The notes below the pieces were generated by a model. The model was not told the origin of the DNA. It made no database searches and worked only from the letters and a program-made list of their open reading frames with translations. Positions 46,922 through 57,129 of a DNA stretch of 64,000 nucleotides are shown one piece after another. The DNA lies in NCBI GenBank assembly GCA_963573305.1, contig OY754337.1:53209164-53273163 (forward strand), in the 5' to 3' direction. The translations under genes were made by a program, and so were the position numbers. Source of the stretch: Pyrrhosoma nymphula. Lineage: Eukaryota; Arthropoda; Insecta; Odonata; Coenagrionidae. Within the stretch, counting starts at the first letter, position 1. The number at the start of each line of letters is the position of its first letter.

Positions 46922-48035
46922 TTTTTGTAAAACTAAAGGTTAGGAAACAGAAAAAAGAAATAAAAATCAAAGCACTTGAATAAGTAACCACTTAGAATCA
47001 CTCCACTAAAATATACTATGAATGATAGAAAACCGCAATAGGTAAGATTCATGTCTTTAATTATGTAGGTATCTACCTAATTAGGACTGGTAGCAAAATA
47101 TTTGATTAATGAAAAGCTGAAGATGGCGTGGCCTACACGTTAACATGATGCTTGCTGACAGGGAGGTTTTACAACATCTCATCTGACAGCTAGTTGATGT
47201 GAGAGATATCGAACGTCTCATCCCATCAACCAATAAGAGTGACAGCTACGCTCACCAAGCTGGTTGAATCAATAAATAACGCGAGGGAAACATCAACATT
47301 TTGTTTTCTTTTCACAAGTAATATGATTTTCTGGTTTAACTTCAGACCTAGCGCGGGGAAACACACGCGAATCGTTAGAAGTGCAGAGTGGAAGAAAAAA
47401 GCATTAATCGAGCGAAAGAAGTGAACCAATAGTTGTTCTATAAACAGCAATACAGTCGGGTTAATATGGTATACTGCTAAAACAGTTTTCTTTTATATTT
47501 TTAAAATATGTTTTCTAACTGTTTTGCATTTGTTTAAAAAACAACAACTTCTGGTACTACCTATACTAATGTAATTATGATTTGATAGAAATTTTCAAAT
47601 TGTGTTTTGTGTATATTTAAGTTTTTATTACATTTTAGGTGTTAAATTTGTTTTCTTCTATATTTTATGAAAATCTGTTATCCGACTAATATACCGATAT
47701 CAATAACATTATACTCTTTTAAATCTGCCATGATTTTCGTATGAATACTTGATTTGAAATCCGGTGGACACTATAAAAAAGAGCACCTGCTGACAATCCA
47801 TAAGCTTAGCAGGACTTTATCTGTTACATATTTTAGGGAAAAAAATTGGCAACATATGAATATTGTAACATTATATTTTTTGTTGTGTGTTATGTGATGT
47901 GTATTGCAATATTGTAATGATCCCTGCATAACTGCCGACATTGAACGACTAATAAAATTCAAATTTCACTCAATAGTAGCAAGGTACTCGAATGTAAAAG
48001 AGAAAGAGAGATGAATTGTCGTAGGTTGTGGTCAA
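46922..48035. other. 5' flank of the ZBED-like gene; no other gene recognised
   Basis: AT-rich. A TTATTGGTTGA (CCAAT-type) stretch on the minus strand at about 47228-47238 is a possible promoter element for the ZBED-like gene, about 300 bases upstream of its ATG. No hAT terminal repeat with an 8-bp duplication was found here. Confidence 0.3.
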
Positions 48036-48406
48036 TATGGTTAGGCCACATCTCGAATACACCACGAGTATTTGGGAACATGTGCTGAGAGATTTAATAC
48101 GTGAAGTAAATAAAATGCAAGCGAAAGTCGCACGCTTCGTAAAAGAAAACTTTTACGAGCGAGAAGAGAGTGTGACACAGGTGATAGGACTAGGTTGAGA
48201 GTCGCTAGGGAGTCGGAGGCTACACGCTCGGTTTAAATTACTCGACAATGTCAGGTCATGTGACGACACGGAGGATATAATTCTATTACCGCACTACATT
48301 CCTAGAACTGATAGTTATTGCGACAAAATAAGTACACTGCCGAACAAATATTCTCTCTTTACTCGCAACCCATTGGCGACTAGTGTAATTCTGTCAGCGC
48401 ACAAGT
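48036..48406 (+). pseudogene. LINE RT C-terminal fragment (CR1/Jockey-like)
   Basis: One frame with a single internal stop: VRPHLEYTTSIWEHV, REVNKMQAKVARFVKENFYE, VTQVIGLG, stop, ESLGSRRLHARFKLLDNV, DTEDIILLPHYIPRT. This is the region after the RT fingers/palm of CR1/Jockey-group LINEs (RP-LEY-S-VW ... N-IQ--AARF ... LGW-SLE-RR---R). The probable 3' end of the same element is at 49000-49115 (CACCCCCTGCCACCCGCC ... TTACAGGGCAATATGTAGA), separated by about 550 bases including a tRNA-like SINE. Confidence 0.75.
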
Positions 48407-48491
48407 AATTACTAACAACGAAACTTTTCCATGCCTTAATAATTCTGAATGTGATATCATCAAAGATGTTCCTTCCTCAGTACCTTCCTCG

Positions 48492-48567
48492 CCGGCCCCA
48501 GTGGCGGTGAGGTAAAGTCCTCGCCTGCTAATCCGAGGGTCGCGGGTTCGAGTCCCGCCTTGGTCGG
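48492..48567 (+). repeat. tRNA(Ser)-like SINE head
   Basis: 76 bases fold partly as a tRNA: acceptor-like CCGGCCC / TGGTCGG, A box GTGGCGGTGAGG, anticodon loop sequence CTGCTAA (GCT, serine-like), T arm GCGGGTTCGAGTCCCGC with a perfect B box. The anticodon stem is distorted and there is non-tRNA sequence continuing downstream (TTTTCCGCAAACCCAGGGCA TGGGCG), so it is a SINE promoter rather than a tRNA gene. It lies inside the LINE remnant that runs from 48036 to 49115. Confidence 0.65.
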
Positions 48568-48999
48568 TTTTCCGCAAACCCAGGGCATGGGCGTTACTGT
48601 CAACTTCTGGTGGTTCGGCCCCTGAGAAATCTCTTGACAAGCCAATGGCTTATCAGGATCGCAAGTGCATACGGACCATCAGAATTGTCCGAGAGAGCAA
48701 AAAAAAAGTATCCATAAAATACGAACATTGTACACGTTACAACCATGACCGATATGTGTTTGATGCATTCTTGCTTACCATGACGTCTAACAATGTATTA
48801 ATATACACTAAAATTCTGTTTAGGTAATGGCTTGAATTACTTGATAACCTAGCGAGTTTGCGTATGACATGGAAAATGCCATTTTGATCCCGTACTTTAG
48901 CACTAGAACGACAGATGGAAACGACAGATGGAATCGACCAAATTCGACAATTACACTTCGGAACTGATCTGTTCACCAACTTCTTTTAACTCATTATTA

Positions 49000-49115
49000 G
49001 TGACTATAAAACACTTCGTTAACATTATTCCCCTATTACCTTCCACTTACATTACTGATATGCTATCACCCCCTGCCACCCGCCTATCCCGTGGCTTACA
49101 GGGCAATATGTAGAG
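49000..49115 (+). repeat. LINE 3'-end copy, probable end of the 48.0-kb LINE
   Basis: CACTTCGTTAACATTATTCC ... GATATGCTATCACCCCCTGC CACCCGCC ... TTACAGGGCAATATGTAGA, the same order as in the other copies of this family (2316, 27735). Confidence 0.5.
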
Positions 49116-49268
49116 TCCACCCCAGATAATAGCGCAGTTGAAATATACTGATTTGGTTTAGGAATAAATGAAAAGTAAACAATTTTTTCACGATCGTATG
49201 ATTTAAATAAATTCCACCATCATGGATTATTTGGTCACGTGATTCCATTTCTCAAACGGCATTGGACG

Positions 49269-49945
49269 TAGGGTTGCCATATTTTAAAATGAAAAAAGGG
49301 GGGATTACCACATTTTAGAACGAAAAACCGGGGGATTATCACTAATATACTTATTCAATTTTTTAAAATTGGCATTTTGGAGCAGAGCACGTGTTTTGGT
49401 GTTTATTGTTAGCATATTGACTCTAAGTTGCATTCTTGAGGGAGCACGTGGTGTATATCCCAAACAATAAAGGCCGCCTGACAACTAGTGCACATTCTTT
49501 AAGCGAGTTTGAGCATTGCTTATGGAAGCGGAGTGATAAAACAATATTATTTGGAAGTCATTGAATGAAGCAGAAGTTCAGGGCGTGAGAGGTAGTTCGG
49601 CGAACAGCATTAATATTGATGCAATATTTATGATTGTAAGAAAGGTGGTTTTATGTAAACTGAATGCGGGCTAAACTTTACAAACACGTCAGATTAAACA
49701 ACCCGAAGTTTCAAGTTAAATCTCAATCAATATTTTATTATATTATGGTGTACAAAGATAACGGGGCATCATCTCATTTTTTTTTTTTCAAATATTACAC
49801 GATGGAAGAAAAGCTTCTACCGTTCTACTACCGGGGCTGTTCAGCGAACATAGTTTCCCTGTTTTCTGGACATTTTATCGGGGGCTTAAAAAATACATTT
49901 AAACCCAGGTGATACCCGGTTAAACCGGGTGATTTGGTAACCCTA
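49269..49945. mobile_element. hAT MITE, 677 bp, copy 2
   Basis: Ends TAGGGTTGCCATATTTTAAA and, on the other strand, TAGGGTTACCAAATCACCCG. Perfect 8-bp duplication ATTGGACG at 49261-49268 and 49946-49953. Aligns throughout with 22693-23388 with moderate divergence, so the two are independent insertions of one family. No coding capacity. Confidence 0.88.
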
Positions 49946-50479
49946 ATTGGACGTGTTAACTAATTGGCTGCATTTATCACTGTCCAATGTGCCATTATCA
50001 TTGACGTACTATATGTGTTGATTGTAACGTGCAAGGCAGTTACTTTTAAAAAAATTACCAGAAAAACAACGAGATCAACCCTAGGAAGACATTAAATTTT
50101 AACTTCAACAGTGGGTATCGCAGAAATGAAAGCATTAATTTTGATAATAAGTACTTACATCGAATCGCTTAGAAAATGTTGATGACAGAAGTAAAATATT
50201 ATACAATGAACCAATAAAGCAAAACGAAACCATACAGACTACAAACGATGTTTTCCAATGCGGAGCGCGGTCGCGTTTCAGCTCGTAAAAACATCGAGAG
50301 CGTGAATCCGATTCATACACGTTCACCTGCTCCCCAACCAATACGATGCGAAAGTAACCTATTGCGGCTCGATATCATTCATTAAAAGCAAAATAAAACA
50401 TGCTCGCGCAAAGTTTTAGATTACACATGCATGAATAAGATATTGCAAGTACCTTTTCAGTTATACTCTGGGTATCCAG

Positions 50480-50900
50480 CGAACAGGAACAGTAGAATAC
50501 GACGTCAGCGGAACGAGTAGCAGGTCGCGAGCGATCGTCACAATGGCGGTCTTCTTCCTCGCGTCGCAAGGGGGGCTGGGCTCGGTGGCTCGCCTGTCGC
50601 AACCTTGGTCTTGCTCGTTCTTCTCGCTCCCAGGCAGGAGGCGGGCGAGCAGCGGGCGATCTGCCGGTGGCGCGGGAACGCCGCGCCGCGAGGAAGCGCT
50701 GAACTACTTGGACCAACCTAGTCTCGTCATCAAGGGTTCCACTCCATTCTTGTGTTTGCGAGCAGGAAGAGTACTGCACTGGGGAACAGCGAGCTGCGAT
50801 ACATACCTTGTGGGGCGGAGGGGGCGTCGGTCATGGGATGACGAGATGTGCGGCGAGGCGTGCGTGATTTCACGCCTCGACCGCTCGCAACTGTGATCCG
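50480..50900. promoter_or_regulatory. GC/CpG-rich island, possible promoter or 5' exon
   Basis: Strongly CpG-rich compared with both flanks. It contains CACAATGGCGGTC at 50540 (an ATGGCGG-type element) and an inverted pair CGAGGCGTG / CACGCCTCG at about 50855-50880. Open frames exist in both directions (about 130 and 117 codons), but neither resembles a known family, and their Arg/Pro/Ala-rich composition is what GC-rich DNA gives by chance. It lies about 4 kb upstream of the ZBED-like gene start. Confidence 0.3.
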
Positions 50901-51388
50901 TATCCTGGCAGCGATTTTTTCAAATCGTCGCTCGCTGGAAGTTTACCCAAGCTAGATAAAACGTCTCGAATTTGGAGTCCTAGTCAACCGGAATAGGTAG
51001 TGATCATCATTATTTTTTCTACTTTTGCAATCGAAATGTAATACAATATTATTGACACCTTTGAGTGCTGACGGCGTCATTTTACGTTGCCGTAAATCTC
51101 CCGAGAACTGCTGGGAACGTAATATTACGTTCCTTTTAATTTTAACAAATAGGTATTTAGCATATATTATGTAGGCATCATATAAAAAAATGTACTTCCA
51201 TAAGAGGAATAATTCGACTATGAAAAAGTAATAAACTAGAAGTTATAAACTGAAAGACAGTATAATATGAATTATACTGTTTGTTGTACGGCAAATTTAC
51301 AAGATTCCTACAAATAAGTAAAAATTACCAGCACTGCTGCTGGAGAAAAAAAATAAAATGGCCAGCACTCAAAGTGTTAAGGCTGGTT

Positions 51389-51680
51389 GAATGTGGTATA
51401 AATGGAAGAGTGGAATAAATTTATTCTTAGGTGAAAACTTTTAGGTACAAGCCAAAGAATATCACCAAGTACATAATCCGGGTTTCCATGCATAAGCATC
51501 ATCTTCAGGTAATTTAAAAACGTGCAACAGAATCCTCCTACGCTAAGCAGTTGAAGGGGATGGGGAGTGGATGGAAGAATTGTGTGGTTGAGAAGGAGTG
51601 GAAAAAGCTTAGTTAACAAGAGCCGAGAGGATGGAGGAATTGACGGGGTATAGACACTCATCAAGGAGATGAACTCCAGG
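51389..51680 (-). repeat. Penelope-like 3' end (minus strand)
   Basis: On the minus strand a pyrimidine-rich stretch (with CCATCCTCTCGGCTCTTGTT, compare CCATCCTCTCGGCTGTTGTA at 44.76 kb) is followed by ACCTGAAGATGATGCTTATG CATGGAAACCCGGAT, the module seen at 44886-44919. It is a 5'-truncated copy of the Penelope-like family. It abuts the left duplication of the large hAT element. Confidence 0.6.
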
Positions 51681-52379
51681 GTCACGAGTAGTGATGGGCA
51701 AAGTCGGTCTTTTGAGAGATTTCGGTCGCGTCGGTCACTCCCGCTTGTGATTCGATCTTCGATCATCGATCAGAGAGACCGATTTTCCAGCTAGTGAGCA
51801 GGTTTCAGTGCAGCTACCTCGTTCAGTGCCGGTTTCCGTGGAGTTGTGGGTAATTCTTTGAAAACAATTGAAGGCACAATTGTGCAATCGTGCGAAGGTT
51901 TGTTTTGTTTTTACACAATGTTCTTGGTTTGTGATTTTAAGTATAGTTATACGAAGAATATTAGGAATATCCCACTTGATTACAAAACTATTGAAGAGTG
52001 ACATTTTATCGACCACAAATTATTAACAACTCATTATAGAAACCAATGATTAATACTAATTTAGTAGCGAAATTTTATTTTGGTATGTACGTAGTTCGAA
52101 ACGATCAACGTTTTCTTTTGGCTGTAAGAATTTAAAGCAAATTATCCGACTGTAGCACTAAAATTCAATTTTCAATTACAGTCTGTTTCACTTGTTCACG
52201 AGACGTAATATTTGTCGAGAATATTGAAACGATGGTTTATCGTGTATTTAAGTGACAATGCAATTATGGAAATTCAGTGATTACAAATGTTATATGTGCT
52301 GTGATGTATTGCGTGTGTTCTTGTGGTGATATTTTGATATTTAAAGGTTATTTGTGTTAGGTAGACTTACGCTCCTAAT

Positions 52380-52930
52380 GGATGTGTTATGACAGGAAAT
52401 GCACCGTGGAGGTTATAAAAGTTTCTGTGCTTCTGAAATGGCAGAATATTGCTTTGTGTTTCTGGACGTGAGTTACACGAAGAAAGTGTATGTTCAACTT
52501 ATGCTAAATTTATTGTTTATGTCGTAAATTTACCAAGAGTTAGTGCTTCAAAAATAGCCTATATAGTGAAGTAAAGTTTTTGTTTGTTAACGTCGTAGAT
52601 TTTTAAGTTACAGTACCCCCTGAAATAATTTCATAGTTTGCTGCTGTGTTTGTCTAAGAGTGAATTGCATGTAAAAAAGCGAACGTTCAACTTTGGTAAA
52701 GGTTTGTTTACATCGTACTATATATCTATAATTTAGTTACTGTGCTTCTGAAATACTGTCTCGTGATCGTCGAGTGCTTACAATATTAATAAATGCCAAA
52801 ATCTAAGATTTGTTCATAGGTTAACGTAATATTCGTCGTTTATTGTTTACATCGTAAATATAAAGCATAAATTCAGGGTATTAGTGCTTATACAGGAGTC
52901 CAAGACATTCGCTGTGTATATATATATCTG
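52380..52930. repeat. Degenerate tandem-like repeats near the left end of the large hAT element
   Basis: Two phrases alternate: GTGCTTCTGAAAT (about 52430, 52545 diverged, 52743) and TTTGTTTACATCGTA / TTTATGTCGTAAATTT / TTAACGTCGTAGATTTT / TTTACATCGTAAATAT (about 52515, 52580, 52705, 52845). The spacing is irregular (about 100-200 bases). Possibly internal repeats of the transposon. Confidence 0.4.
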
Positions 52931-53622
52931 TGATTCTAATAATAACAATCAGTCCTACGATGAATACTTTTTTTAAGTTGCTTCTGTCGTGATGTTGTTT
53001 TCTTCTCGTGAAGCACTTCTTGTGCCAAAGTGAACTGAATAGGACTTCACGTTTACTATTCTCAATATTTGTTGAAATATATGAATTTTTTCAGCCACTT
53101 GAGTGATTTATATCTAATGTAAAACGCTCCTTACAAAACATGCTTCGTTTGTTGCCATCGATTAAAATCGTTGGGGTTTCACCATGCACTTCGTCACTTA
53201 GATAACTAATCAAACTAGTCAATTATATTGATGTTCAGTAAATATGTTTTTCGCAATGCCACATAGATTCTAAATGTTTAAAAAGCATATTATTAAATGA
53301 TGGTTTGTATATGTACCTGCGTACCTTTCAATAAAATGTATATTCAGTAAAAATGCACTTTGTTATAGTATTGAATCTTTAGTGCTATATTAATTCCCCC
53401 TCACAAAATGCTTTTGCCCGTACATTGGAGATGTCAATTGGTTACGAAAACGATTTGATTATTATAGTTGTCTTACAGGGTATTCAACAGTTATACATAT
53501 CAAATTCTTATCAGTAATTGTTAACATATATTGCTTCTAAGCTACCTATAAGAAATGCCTAATACACACAAAATATTTGTTATTATGATGTGTATGAGTA
53601 AGGATTTAAAAACTGATTGCAG

Positions 53623-53743
53623 GATGTGATGAATCTTCTTAAATTGTTTGGCACTGACAGTGCTAATTTTAAACCCACTACATTCGTTCTTCCTCTAGAT
53701 GATATTGCTGCTATCATTAAGAAGCACCAATGCAATAAAATAT
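53623..53743 (+). CDS. Candidate internal exon, tubulin-tyrosine-ligase-like
   Basis: A 121-base segment lies between a plausible acceptor (AACTGATTGCAG) and a strong donor (TAT then GTAAGC). In the frame starting at 53623 it encodes DVMNLLKLFGTDSANFKPTT, FVLPLDDIAAIIKKH and NKI without stops. The pattern F-P-TF-LP-D followed by a lysine-rich helix is reminiscent of the region before the YI-KP motif in tubulin tyrosine ligase-like (TTLL) proteins. No neighbouring exon could be linked in frame. It lies inside an 8.5-kb element with hAT ends, so it could be a captured host exon, a remnant of the element's own gene, or chance. Low confidence. Confidence 0.25.
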
Positions 53744-54705
53744 GTAAGCGTCAGTGAGTTTCTCTGCTATCTGATTGCTACTCTAGTTGCCATTTACTAG
53801 ACTATATCATGTAACAGGTAGGGAATACTATATCTAGGCAAAATTATAACTAGTTTACTCTGTAGATTTTATGAAATGCATGGAACAATCAGGTTATAAG
53901 AATGTTTACTAAATATCTGACCTCAATATATATGTTTATTATCTTTGCAAGGAATAGCCTCTGATCAATTATTAATTTACACAATGGTTTAGTGCTTATC
54001 AATGGTTATAGCCATCAATAACTTCAGACCAATATCCACTCTGCCAGTTCTCTCTATATTATAGAACTGTAATTAGAAAACAGTAGTGTTTACATATAAT
54101 ATGAGTTATAACAGTTGTATGTCATACCTAGTTTTGATTCAAAGAAGAAAAATCAGCTGTGCATACTGTGACAAATGTTTATTTCCCCCATGCAATCATT
54201 GAATATGCTAGAACAATATACATACCATCTTGGATTTTTAAGAGTAAAGATTCTGAGTGTATTTCATGTTGATTTTTGCTTGATATACTTACTGGATACT
54301 TATGGGAACTAAAGCTAATATCTTTTTATTAATTTTCTTGTGACATTTTGAAAATATCTCTTCCTTCATGCTACCGTAATAGACTTTATGAAAGGATTAT
54401 TCTCTGTGGGTGTTGCAATGTTTAAATAATAGATTAGAGTTGAGTATTGGAACAGGATTGTGATTGAGGAGTGAATAGCGTAAGAGGAAGATGGAAAAAA
54501 TTGTGGGTTCATGATGTGGTGGAAGAGACATTAAAGGAGGAAGATTAGGAGTCTTAAGAATAGGAGAGAGTGTGAATGAAGTAATGTATGAATGCAATAG
54601 AGGCAAAGGATATATGCCAATATAGGGTATTATGGAGTAAATTATTAGAAGAGAGCCAGTTTCCAAATCCAAACAGACATCACTAACAGCAGAGAGCGGG
54701 CAAGG

Positions 54706-54789
54706 GCCTAGCCACGTTAAAACACCGGTTCCCATCAGAACACCGAAGTTAAGCAACGTTGGGCCCGGACGGTGGTTGGATGGGTGACC
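54706..54789 (+). repeat. 5S rRNA-derived promoter region of the SINE
   Basis: GCCTAGCCACGTTAAAACAC, CGGTTCCCATCAGAACACCG, AAGTTAAGCAACGTTGGGCC and GGATGGGTGACC follow the 5S rRNA gene in order and spacing. The internal control region (AAGTTAAGCAACG as A box; GGATGGGTGACC as C box) is well kept. The 3' third of 5S rRNA is missing, so it is not a functional rRNA gene. Confidence 0.85.
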
Positions 54790-54848
54790 CTCCTCCATAC
54801 CTCAACCAGGCATGGATGGAGAGATGATACTCCCTCCATACCTATACC

Positions 54849-56414
54849 AGGTTTCAGGTAATTAAATTAAACCTAATCAGGTTTTCGCAAAGATCATAGC
54901 ACGCAGTCCGCACTAATAAAAATTACTGATGATATTCGTCATGCTATCGATAATAGAAAAATAGTTATTCTTGTTCTATTTGACTTCAGTAAAGCTGTGT
55001 AAATTTCAACTGTGTAAATCACGACATTCTCTTGGCACGATTACGTAAGCTGAAGTGCTCTAATTCCGTCCTAGCATGGTTTAAATCATACCTCTCTGAT
55101 CGCCAACAGGCGGTGAAGGGTTTGGAAGGCCATTCTGATCCATCCCCATTGCCTTGCGGAGTACCTCAAGGGTCCATTCTAGGGCCATTGTTATTTAATA
55201 TTTATGTCCATGAACTATCAAATATGATTCGCACCTGTCAGTACCATTTTTACGCGGATGACCTACAAGTTTATGTAGAATGTTATTGTAATTGCATTGA
55301 GGAAACAGTTTCATTGATTAATAAGGATATTCAAGCTATATGTGCATGGGCATCGGCCAACGACCTAAAACTTAACTCTCAAAAAACTAAACCAATAATA
55401 ATAGGAAGTCCTTCGTTTATAAACTCTCTTGATTTTGATTGCCTCCCTAAAATAACTGTTGAAGGAGTACAACTTGATTATGTTGATGAAGTGAACGATC
55501 TCGGTGTTGTTATAAATAGAACCTTGACTTGGAACTCACATGTTCATAGTATCTCTCATAAAGTTTTGAAAACACTTTATCAGCTCAAGCAATTCAGACA
55601 CCTAATACCTCTTCCGCTACGCCAAAAGCTAGTAACCTCTTTAGTTTTACCACATATAGATTACTGCTCGCTGGTGTTCACGAATATATCAAAAGAACAA
55701 ACTGCCATTCTACAAAGATTACAGAATTGTTGTATACGATATATATATGATATCTCACGCGATGAACATGTCAGCCCATATTATGAGATGTTAAATTGGT
55801 TAAAAATTGAAGAAAGACGTATGCTGCAAATGGGTGTATTTATTTTTAAATTATTAAATGTAAAGATTCCATTGTATTTATATGATCAATATGTATATAA
55901 TAATGACAAAAAAAAGCGAATGACTAGAAATAATACCAACTTAATAATACCATGCCATAGAACAACTACTTACAATAAATCATTTTATGTAACATCTTAT
56001 AAATTGTGGAATTCTCTTCCTCAGAATTTAAAGACACTGACATCAGTGAATGTATTCAAGAGAGCTTTGAAAGAGTATTTATGTTCTAAACATTAGTATA
56101 TAAAATGTAATATTTACTTATTTATTTATTTGTTTTATTTTTTGTAAATTATGTAATATTAGTGACTGTTTGTACAAAGCATTGTAAGTGTTATGCCTTT
56201 AATCATTTTATGTAATTTAATCCTTTTTTGTAATACCAACCTATATTATTATGTCTTCTGCATGTAATTATGTAGCTATTACTTTATTACTTTATGTTGT
56301 CTGTTAATCTTATCAGCAGCCGAAAATATAAATAAATGTAAATGCCATGTATTTGTGCTCCATGGGATTATATAGTCCCAGAGTAAATAAACTTTATCTT
56401 ATCTTATCTTATCT
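54849..56414 (+). mobile_element. 5'-truncated LINE inserted into the 5S SINE
   Basis: Insertion into the SINE body: TATACC at 54843-54848 and again at 56415-56420 is a likely short target duplication. The element starts inside the RT domain, codes through to a stop at 56096, has a 300-base AT-rich 3' untranslated region and ends with a TTATC microsatellite (56397-56415). Tails of short tandem repeats are common in CR1/L2/Jockey-type LINEs. Confidence 0.75.
54890..56096 (+). pseudogene. LINE reverse transcriptase, C-terminal two thirds, one frameshift
   Basis: The first frame gives HSTQSALIKITDDIRHAIDN and VLFDFSKAV (RT motif A, catalytic Asp kept), then a stop. After a small duplication of TGTGTAAAT, a second frame continues with VNHDILLARLRKL and runs uninterrupted for 354 codons from 55032. 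It contains WFKSYLSDRQQAV, GVPQGSILGPLLFNIYVHEL, FYADDLQVY (motif C, YADD), LNSQKTK, LGVVINRTLTW and the thumb and C-terminal region to LKEYLCSKH. No RNase H domain. The single frameshift and loss of the 5' end make it inactive, but the coding region is well preserved, so the insertion is fairly young. Clade: CR1/Jockey-type group by eye. Confidence 0.9.
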
Positions 56415-57094
56415 TATACCGGCAGGCCTGAGAGGCCAGGCCAGGCCAAACCGGGCCGGTTGGAGGGAGGACATCCTCTATACCTGGTACTGGGGGGAGG
56501 CCAATCCTCCATACCTCTACCGAGGTGCTCTTGTCCCCTGTCTGCAAGTGGCAGACAGGCATGGGGTTGGCACAATGGACCAAGAAAGGTCTAAGTGCCC
56601 GGGCTCCTGACGAAGGCCCCCCCAACAACAATCTAATCTAACAATCTAATCTAACAGCAGAGAGCAAACAATATCATGTGATAAGTTGTGTGCCTCAAGT
56701 TATCCAGGTACTCAATTACTTAGCAGTCAACTTAAGTGTACAGATGTCGTTCCTGTGTGACTTAAAGTCAACTTGATCAGAATTTTTTATGCTTTCATTT
56801 AAATTAAATGTCTGTCATAATTTAAGTCAAGTATGCACTCATAGTTTTGGTAACTCCCTTTTATAAATTGAAGAAGTTAATGGAGAAGAGGGTCATGGAT
56901 GGATAATCAAGCAATGGTAGGTAATCAATGATTTTTCACTTATAACAAAATTTTAGTGTAAAATGGATTTGGTCTATAATGCTTCATGCTTAATGAATGC
57001 TGTTACATATTATTAATATTATTTATTTCACTGATATGAGGAACCTAAGAAGCTTTCTCGGGTTTCCAACAGGGTGATGGTCTCCATGTAGGCT

Positions 57095-57129
57095 GACGTT
57101 TCGATGTCTGACTCAGTCATTGTCATCAG
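57095..57129 (-). ncRNA. Hammerhead-like core module (isolated)
   Basis: Minus strand: CTGATGACAATGACTGAGTC AGACATC, then GAAACGTC and AGCC. CTGATGA and GAAAC-GTC are exact; the helix II region can form GACTGAGTC-type pairing. No inverted partner was found near it. Helix III would be two pairs without a loop, so ribozyme activity is doubtful. Confidence 0.25.

Larger units (their letters stand above)
54698..56650 (+). mobile_element. 5S-rRNA-headed SINE, split by a LINE
   Basis: The unit is flanked by an exact 15-bp duplication CTAACAGCAGAGAGC (54683-54697 and 56651-56665). It starts with a 5S-rRNA-like head (54706-54789), continues with a body rich in CCTCCATACC motifs, is interrupted by the LINE at 54849-56414, resumes with ACCGGCAGGCCTGAGAGGCC, and ends in an AATCT-repeat tail. 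Without the LINE it is about 380 bases. 5S-headed SINEs with an internal polymerase III promoter are known (SINE3 type); this assignment is by head sequence and structure. Confidence 0.8.

Noticed and set aside
48380..48645. Minus-strand peptides with RTRDPRISRRG-like sequence
   Set aside because: Translation of the tRNA-like SINE head; not a gene.
50375..50896. Opposed open frames of 134 and 117 codons
   Set aside because: Both are Arg/Pro/Ala/Gly-rich as expected for GC-rich DNA and resemble nothing known to me.
51735..52016. Minus-strand frame near the left end of the large hAT unit
   Set aside because: No hAT or other domain; it is partly made of the subterminal TCGGTC repeats.
54706..54789. 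Functional 5S rRNA gene
   Set aside because: Only the first two thirds match, the end is replaced by SINE body, and an outer target duplication is present.
56884..56936. Small exon-like segment encoding NGEEGHGWIIKQ before GTAGGT
   Set aside because: Weak acceptor, and joining it to the exon-like segments at 53.6 and 57.4 kb produces a stop codon.
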